From contig CAJUEK010000004.1 in the NCBI GenBank assembly GCA_910585445.1, positions 45,684-109,683 of the forward strand: a stretch of DNA of 64,000 nucleotides, read 5' to 3'. This DNA is from an uncultured Bacteroidales bacterium. GTDB lineage: Bacteria > Bacteroidota > Bacteroidia > Bacteroidales > UBA932. Below the pieces are notes generated by a model. The model ran no database searches. It was not told where the DNA came from and was given only the letters and a program-made list of their open reading frames with translations. Below, piece by piece: positions 58,760 through 64,000 of the stretch. The position numbers were made by a program, and so were the translations under genes. The first letter of the stretch is position 1. Each line of letters opens with the position of its first letter.

Positions 58760-59764
58760 TTATTCTGTCACAACAGGATTCATTATGGTAATGGCTGCGC
58801 GCACATTCTTGTAAATCTGTTCCTGACGATAGTAGTCATCATATGCATTGCCTACAGAAATGCCATAAGGAGTGAAGTTCGAGCTGTTTTTCTCTTTGAG
58901 AACCCACTCTGCAGCCACTTGAGGCGTAGCTCCTGTCTGCTCAGGCGTAGCCACTGAAGGCACAGTCGTCTCAAAAACGACGCGGCGCTGCTTTTCAGGA
59001 ACATAGCTGAGAATACGGGTTACCTGCTTGTTTATTTCAACGGCAGAAGTGGAACCCTCTGTTGACACGACCATATGATACATGCTGTCGTCAATCAGTT
59101 TCTTGTATTCAGGGTCGGTATATTCGATGTTACGGATAGTTCCCCTGAGAATGATTATCGCATCCGGATTAGCCTTATGCCAGTCGCACACGACACCAAG
59201 GAAGCCTTTCTGCATATATGCACGGTTGCCGGAGGTATTGCCCTCAAAAGACACTACCACGCCTGCAAATCCATATTTGCTGAAATTCTCAATTTGGGCC
59301 TGTGTCTTTTCCTTAAAGAAAGCCTCCGCTTCAGCAGCCGTACCTGCAGGTTTCCCAGCATCAACTTTTGCATCCTCAAGCGCGGTCCACTCTTCCTCTA
59401 TTACGGCAAAATCAACATAAAGGAGTGTCCTGGTCCCTTTTGTCTCATATACTTCACGAATTTCACTTGCTAATGAAGAGTGAAGATTCCCTGCATACTT
59501 TATGTAAATGAAATCGGCGCTGTCCGGCATATTCATAAGGTGCTGAGGGCGGGAAACAGGTGCATCAGCTGTTCCAAGCATACCCAGAATCATCACATTA
59601 TGCTCCGTATTCTTATATGCCTTGACCGCAGCCAGGTGATTCGCATAGCCGTCCGGGTCCGATTCAGACGGGCGCTGAGGCATATAGCTCAAACTTTCCG
59701 GCTTTACCCAGTCGCTGCAAGAGACAAGGGCAAGCATAATTGTAAAAAACAATATTCTTTTCAT
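58760..59764 (-). CDS. GH18-like lipoprotein lacking catalytic Asp residues (probable glycan-binding protein, PUL 2)
   Basis: 334 residues from the ATG at 59764 (MKRILFFTIMLALVSCSDW), chosen for its lipoprotein signal (Cys16); an in-frame upstream extension has no such signal and runs into the SusD gene. The barrel (about 50-330) has TLLYVDFAVIEEEWTALEDAK and the strand FSKYGFAGVVVSFEGN, where the GH18 motif DGxDxDxE would be. It reads A167-G-V-V170-V-S172-F-E174: the Glu is kept but the three acidic positions before it are lost. It probably binds N-glycans without cutting. Located between SusD and the DUF1735/LamG gene. Confidence 0.75.
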   Translation of the reverse strand: MKRILFFTIMLALVSCSDWVKPESLSYMPQRPSESDPDGYANHLAAVKAYKNTEHNVMILGMLGTADAPVSRPQHLMNMPDSADFIYIKYAGNLHSSLASEIREVYETKGTRTLLYVDFAVIEEEWTALEDAKVDAGKPAGTAAEAEAFFKEKTQAQIENFSKYGFAGVVVSFEGNTSGNRAYMQKGFLGVVCDWHKANPDAIIILRGTIRNIEYTDPEYKKLIDDSMYHMVVSTEGSTSAVEINKQVTRILSYVPEKQRRVVFETTVPSVATPEQTGATPQVAAEWVLKEKNSSNFTPYGISVGNAYDDYYRQEQIYKNVRAAITIMNPVVTE

Positions 59765-59786
59765 ACCAATTATCTTTAAATAATCA

Positions 59787-61400
59787 TTACTTACCCAATC
59801 CAGGCTTGCAGTCCCACCACAGGCGGGTCGCATACTGGTCTTTGCCTTTCAAATAGTTGCTGATGGCGAAATCCAAGTTCAGGCCGTTATTGGACCTTTC
59901 AGATATCGGATAAGGCATGCGTCTTGCGCCAAGTACAGGGTCAACCTCGCCCTTGTCACATTTGTTGCCTTCCCCGTCAGCAGGGAAAAATACCGGATAG
60001 CCGGTACGGCGGTGGTCAGCCCAAGCCTCATTGCCGAGGTTGAAGTTCGCAATCCATTTCTGGATGATGATTCTTTCCTGCTTCTTCTCAACATCAGCAG
60101 CCTCGTCCCATTTTATTGTGACATCGGTAAGAGGAGTTGAATAGCTGTTTGATGAATTTCCGGGATCCTGGTATGCTCCGAGCTTCAGCTCATCATTCGC
60201 AAGATATGAATCGGCTCCTGATATTCCCCACTGGCTGAAAGAAAGCCTGATTCCTTCATTATAGAACTCCTCTGCACTGCCACCCATATTGAAGCCGAAT
60301 ACTGCGCTTGCCTCTGCCTTGAGGAAGGCCACCTCGGCAGCATTCATCCACTGCACAGGATCTGCCGGGCTGACATTCACTCCGGAATACTTGTAACCGA
60401 CTGACATAAGTGACGGCTTCACGACAGTAACACGGATACCGACATAGTCAACATTATCAAACATAGACGGCACGAAATATTTTGCACGGCGAGGGTCCTC
60501 ATAGCAATTCATATAGTGGACAATATCTGCCGCAACATGGGTGTCACCTCCGGTATTCACACCTGAAGGCTGGTTATATTTCACGGCCGTATAGATAGGA
60601 TTGCCTTTGTCACCGAAAGCCTTGGCCTGCAAAGCCGCGTTGTCGGCATTTGAGGTAAACACTCCAATCTCGTGGCTCACGGCCTCCTCGGCATATTTCT
60701 GCGCTTTGGCCTGGTCAGCATATACGATACGCATCGCAAGGCGCAGCTTGAGTGAATTGGCCAATTTGCACCATTTCACTGCCGTACCGTCATATACGGG
60801 GTCCGCTTTAGGAGAAATCCTGTTCAGCTGGTTCTCAGTAAGTGTGGAGATTGCCTCATCAAGCTCTTCAAACATCCTGTCATAGACCATTTCCTGTGAA
60901 TCATACTCTACTGCAATCTGTCCGCCGACCCCGATTTTCGAATACGGGATAGGGCCATATGTATCAGTCACACGGCTCATGGCCGCCACTTTGACAACCT
61001 TTGCGATTGCAAGTGTCATCGGGTCATCAGTAAGGTTCTCAAGCTCACGAAGGTTGGAGAACAATGTAGGTATAATCCTGTCGCTGGCAAGGAATACCCT
61101 TGTCCAGTCGTCGGTAGCATTGAAATTGTCGATGGTCTTCTCAAATCCTCCTGTGGTAGAATAATATCCTCCCATAGGACCTCCGAGAAGACAGTCAGTA
61201 AACTGGCAAGTGTTGATGTCGGTAGATACGACCGTAGAACTTATGGCAGCCAAAGTCGCACCGATATCATATCCGTCAGTTGCCATATCGTCCTTGCTGA
61301 CCTGATATGGATTCGTGTTGATGTTCAAATAATTGCCGGTACAGGCCATCGGAAGTGCAGACAGCATCAGGATTCCGGCTTTCAATATATATCGTTTCAT
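59787..61400 (-). CDS. susD: SusD-like glycan-binding lipoprotein (PUL 2)
   Basis: 537 residues from the ATG at 61400 (MKRYILKAGILMLSALPMAC, lipobox Cys20); a TTG nine bases upstream is less likely. CTGNYLNINTNPYQVSKDDM is the usual mature start. The SusD-like_2 pattern continues with KVVKVAAMSRVTDTYGPIPYSKIG, AVKWCKLANSLKLRLAMRIVYADQAKAQKYAEEAVSH, and ANFNLGNEAWADHRRTGYPVFFP near the end with RRMPYPISERSNN. It partners the SusC encoded upstream, 12 bases away. Paralogous in type to the PUL 1 SusD but diverged in sequence. Confidence 0.92.
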   Translation of the reverse strand: MKRYILKAGILMLSALPMACTGNYLNINTNPYQVSKDDMATDGYDIGATLAAISSTVVSTDINTCQFTDCLLGGPMGGYYSTTGGFEKTIDNFNATDDWTRVFLASDRIIPTLFSNLRELENLTDDPMTLAIAKVVKVAAMSRVTDTYGPIPYSKIGVGGQIAVEYDSQEMVYDRMFEELDEAISTLTENQLNRISPKADPVYDGTAVKWCKLANSLKLRLAMRIVYADQAKAQKYAEEAVSHEIGVFTSNADNAALQAKAFGDKGNPIYTAVKYNQPSGVNTGGDTHVAADIVHYMNCYEDPRRAKYFVPSMFDNVDYVGIRVTVVKPSLMSVGYKYSGVNVSPADPVQWMNAAEVAFLKAEASAVFGFNMGGSAEEFYNEGIRLSFSQWGISGADSYLANDELKLGAYQDPGNSSNSYSTPLTDVTIKWDEAADVEKKQERIIIQKWIANFNLGNEAWADHRRTGYPVFFPADGEGNKCDKGEVDPVLGARRMPYPISERSNNGLNLDFAISNYLKGKDQYATRLWWDCKPGLGK

Positions 61401-61412
61401 TTTCGGCAATCT

Positions 61413-64000
61413 TTAGAAATTGAGTCTTACATTAAATCCGAAGTTGCGGAGCGAAGGCATCATGAAGTGGTCGATACCCTGGTAATAGTTGCCTGTGGTC
61501 GCCACTGCCTCCGGGTCAAACGGAGCCTTGTTGTAAATCATCCACAAGTTGCGGCCGATAAGAGACAGGGTAAGGTCACACACGTCACCCAGCATCTTGC
61601 GAGGGAACGTATAGCCTATTGAAGCCTCCTGAAGACGCACGTTGGTTGCAGAATATGTATAGGCCGTCGGAATCGGATTGGAACCTCCTACCGTGCTGTA
61701 CCATTTGTTTGCGTCAACCCAATCTGAACCATTGACTACGAATCCGCCTGCATCACGTGCAGCAGCCGAAGCCTCAGACACTCCGTAATAGTCAAGATAA
61801 GCCTGGGTGCTTGAATATACGATGCCGCCGAGACGGGCTGTAATCAAGAAGCCGAAGTTGAAATTCCCTACACGGAAATCATTTCTCCATGACATGTTCG
61901 CTTTCGGAAGCACGCTTCCAAGCTTGATGTAGTCTGCCGCCTTTTCTATGTTCTTGGTCGCTATCGTGCCGTCCTCTTTGACGTAGATGTCACCATTGGA
62001 ATCATACTGGAAATCTGTCAGAGAATAAAGGTCTCCAAGAGTGCCTCCCTTCCTGAGGACAAAGTGAGCCTGGCCGATACCGTTCATGTCAAGCTGGTCA
62101 ACGCTGAAGTATTCTCCGGTAGCGGGATTCAGCACATTGTCGGCAAGCGACATGATTTTATTCTCATTGGATGAAAGCGTATAATTCGTGTCCCATCTGA
62201 AGTTGCCCCAAGTATGGTTGAAGCCGAGGGCAAGCTCAACTCCCTGGTTGCGCACGTTTCCGGACTGGATATAAATCTCTGAAGAGCCTGAACCAGTGGA
62301 AATCTGAGGAGAAAACGTCTGGTTCAACGTATTTGTGTGATAATAAGTCACATCCAGGTTAAAGTCTTTCAGGAATCTCACGGTAAGTCCCACCTCAAGG
62401 GAATTTGTAAGCTCAGGTTTGAGGTCATAGACAGGATAAAGAGTCTGTACATTCCAGCCGAGATTACTTACATCCCATTTATATTGAGGGTTGGCTATGT
62501 AGCGTGCAAACGCGGTACCTACGGACGCATAAGAAGTACGGAGCTTTATATACTCCAGATTCTGCGGCATGTTAGGTATTATCTCTGAAATCACGACAGA
62601 TGCTCCCACCGAAGGATAGAAGAAGGACTTCCTGTTCGAGTGAGGTCCGGCAAGCTGGGACGGCCAGTCATTGCGGGCAGTCACGGTCAGGTAGTATGTT
62701 CCCTTGAATCCTACCTCGGCAGAGCCGAAGACCGACTGTGTCTGCTCGCGCCATCCCTCCTGAAGCCTTGTCGTCTTCGGAGAGTTGCTTAAGTTCTGTA
62801 TGTTGAACACATTGGCAAGCCCTGCCTTCTCATCAGACATTTCTCCGTCGGCGATAGGACCGCGGTTTTTCATGGCGTCATAGTACATGTCCGAGATGGA
62901 GGCTCCTATATTAGCCTGGAATGTCCAGTCATCGTTGAACCTCTTGTTGATATTCACAAGGGCATCTGCATATACCTGACGATCCTTTGACTGGCTGATG
63001 CCGTACAGGCCGTTCTGCGAGCCTTCTGTAAGCTGATTGAAGGTAGTCGCGTAGAACTTTTCGGTATATGTAGTGAAAGACTGGTCCATTCTCACCCTCC
63101 CGGACAGGCTAAGCCAATCAAGGATGTCGTATGAAAGTGACGCGTTCAGCATGAAGCGGTCCTTCTTGTTCTCACGAAGGTTGCGGTAATTAATCCAGTA
63201 CGGGTTCTGCATTGTCATACCTGCATCACCTATTGGCCAATACTGCGTACTGAGCTTTCTTGAAGTATCATAGCGCTCGAATATCCTGACTGCATCCCAG
63301 TCGTTTCCTCTCGGGAACAGATATGCGCCGACCAGAGGGTTGTTGTATGTACCCTGGTTAATCATATTGAGGTCTTTCTGAAGAATATAGCTTGCTCCTA
63401 CGTCAAGGTGCATCTTGTCATTCAGAAAGGCAGTCGTATTGCGGAAAGTGAAGTTGTATCTGTGATATCCGTTATTCGGAACAACTCCATAAGAATCAAT
63501 GGCAGAACCTGATATATAAGTCTGGTTCTTATCATTTCCCATTGAAACGGAAATGCTTTCATTGTGTACGAATCCTGTCTGGAAGTAATCTTTTGCAGGA
63601 TTGTAGTTCGGGTTATTGGCGCCATTCATCAAGTTGCCCCAGCTTCGTACTGTAGAGCCGATTGATGAGTTGAGGTCACCGGTGCCGTAACGGTTCTGGA
63701 ATCTCGGAAGCACAAAAGGGTCCATTACCTCAACTCCGGCAGATACCGTTGCCGTAACTTTCCCGGCTTTGCCTTTTTTTGTGGTGATTACAATCGCACC
63801 ATTGGCAGCGTCGGAACCATAAAGCGCCGCTGCCGCTGCTCCTGTGAGGACAGACATGGACTCGATGTCATCCGGGTTGATATCAGCTATCGGGTCAGAA
63901 GATCCCTGGGAACCAAATTGGGTGTCACCTTCTTTGGCAGACGTGTACATTGGCACACCGTCGATGACGTAGAGCGCATTTGAAGACTGCGAGATGGACT
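61413..64000 (-). CDS. susC: SusC/RagA-type TonB-dependent transporter, C-terminal part (cut by window edge)
   Basis: The frame is open from the right window edge to the stop at 61413, 861 codons. It begins inside the plug: NALYVIDGVPMYT, then INPDDIESMSVLTGAAAAALYGSDAANGAIVITTKKGKAG, and the barrel follows to the terminal LRNFGFNVRLNF. The signal peptide and carboxypeptidase-like domain are outside the window. It imports the glycan released by the surface endoglycosidase, with TonB. First visible gene of PUL 2. Confidence 0.95.
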   Translation of the reverse strand, partial: SISQSSNALYVIDGVPMYTSAKEGDTQFGSQGSSDPIADINPDDIESMSVLTGAAAAALYGSDAANGAIVITTKKGKAGKVTATVSAGVEVMDPFVLPRFQNRYGTGDLNSSIGSTVRSWGNLMNGANNPNYNPAKDYFQTGFVHNESISVSMGNDKNQTYISGSAIDSYGVVPNNGYHRYNFTFRNTTAFLNDKMHLDVGASYILQKDLNMINQGTYNNPLVGAYLFPRGNDWDAVRIFERYDTSRKLSTQYWPIGDAGMTMQNPYWINYRNLRENKKDRFMLNASLSYDILDWLSLSGRVRMDQSFTTYTEKFYATTFNQLTEGSQNGLYGISQSKDRQVYADALVNINKRFNDDWTFQANIGASISDMYYDAMKNRGPIADGEMSDEKAGLANVFNIQNLSNSPKTTRLQEGWREQTQSVFGSAEVGFKGTYYLTVTARNDWPSQLAGPHSNRKSFFYPSVGASVVISEIIPNMPQNLEYIKLRTSYASVGTAFARYIANPQYKWDVSNLGWNVQTLYPVYDLKPELTNSLEVGLTVRFLKDFNLDVTYYHTNTLNQTFSPQISTGSGSSEIYIQSGNVRNQGVELALGFNHTWGNFRWDTNYTLSSNENKIMSLADNVLNPATGEYFSVDQLDMNGIGQAHFVLRKGGTLGDLYSLTDFQYDSNGDIYVKEDGTIATKNIEKAADYIKLGSVLPKANMSWRNDFRVGNFNFGFLITARLGGIVYSSTQAYLDYYGVSEASAAARDAGGFVVNGSDWVDANKWYSTVGGSNPIPTAYTYSATNVRLQEASIGYTFPRKMLGDVCDLTLSLIGRNLWMIYNKAPFDPEAVATTGNYYQGIDHFMMPSLRNFGFNVRLNF

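Overview
The window comes from a Bacteroidales chromosome (phylum Bacteroidota); no genus can be fixed from sequence alone. The evidence is two SusC/SusD polysaccharide utilisation loci (PULs), BACON and LamG surface lipoproteins, a DAHP synthase-chorismate mutase fusion, gene starts without clear Shine-Dalgarno sequences, and many promoters with the Bacteroidota -7 element TAnnTTTG.

Layout. 1-8.4 kb: a U32 peptidase cut by the window edge, a TPR protein, an M16-like protein without its zinc motif, DUF3109 and DUF2007 proteins, a coiled-coil membrane protein, HemW and a YtxH/holin-like envelope operon. 8.5-16.9 kb: aminopeptidase P, a lone sdhC, pyrH-frr, then the aromatic amino acid operon pheA / aminotransferase / tyrA / DAHP synthase-CM. 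16.9-20.3 kb: lpxK, dus and pfkA. 20.5-23.7 kb: a LamG lipoprotein and a CotH-like lipoprotein. 24-27 kb: rplM-rpsI-rpsB-tsf. 27-34 kb: flippase, cyclophilin, HAD hydrolase, menA, CPBP protease and an ECF sigma factor with a membrane partner, separated by long non-coding stretches that hold repeats and hairpins. 34-38.6 kb: two GH20 beta-hexosaminidases. 38.7-50.6 kb (minus): PUL 1, SusC-SusD-GH18-like-GH16-ROK kinase-GH2-XylR-like regulator, its last four junctions being ATGA overlaps. 50.8-53.7 kb: an AspT/YidE-type transporter and a chromate-transporter pair. 54-64 kb (minus): PUL 2, SusC (cut by the edge)-SusD-GH18-like binding protein-DUF1735/LamG-active GH18 endoglycosidase-BACON/LamG protein, resembling a high-mannose N-glycan locus.

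The strongest candidate for a new system lies between frr and pheA (12552-12684). It is a 20-codon leader peptide with four Phe and two Tyr codons, followed by mutually exclusive hairpins and an intrinsic terminator, just upstream of the Phe/Tyr biosynthesis operon. This has the layout of ribosome-mediated transcription attenuation, here in a Bacteroidota genome.

Other points: a pair of diverged ~200-nt palindromic intergenic repeats (27.05 and 31.04 kb), a 19-nt tandem repeat at the end of one of them, a structured rpsB leader, and GH18-fold proteins in both PULs that have lost catalytic acids and are probably glycan-binding proteins. The carbohydrate genes point to use of host-type N-acetylglucosamine-containing glycans (GH20, GH18) and a separate beta-glucan-like or glucosaminide substrate (GH16, GH2).
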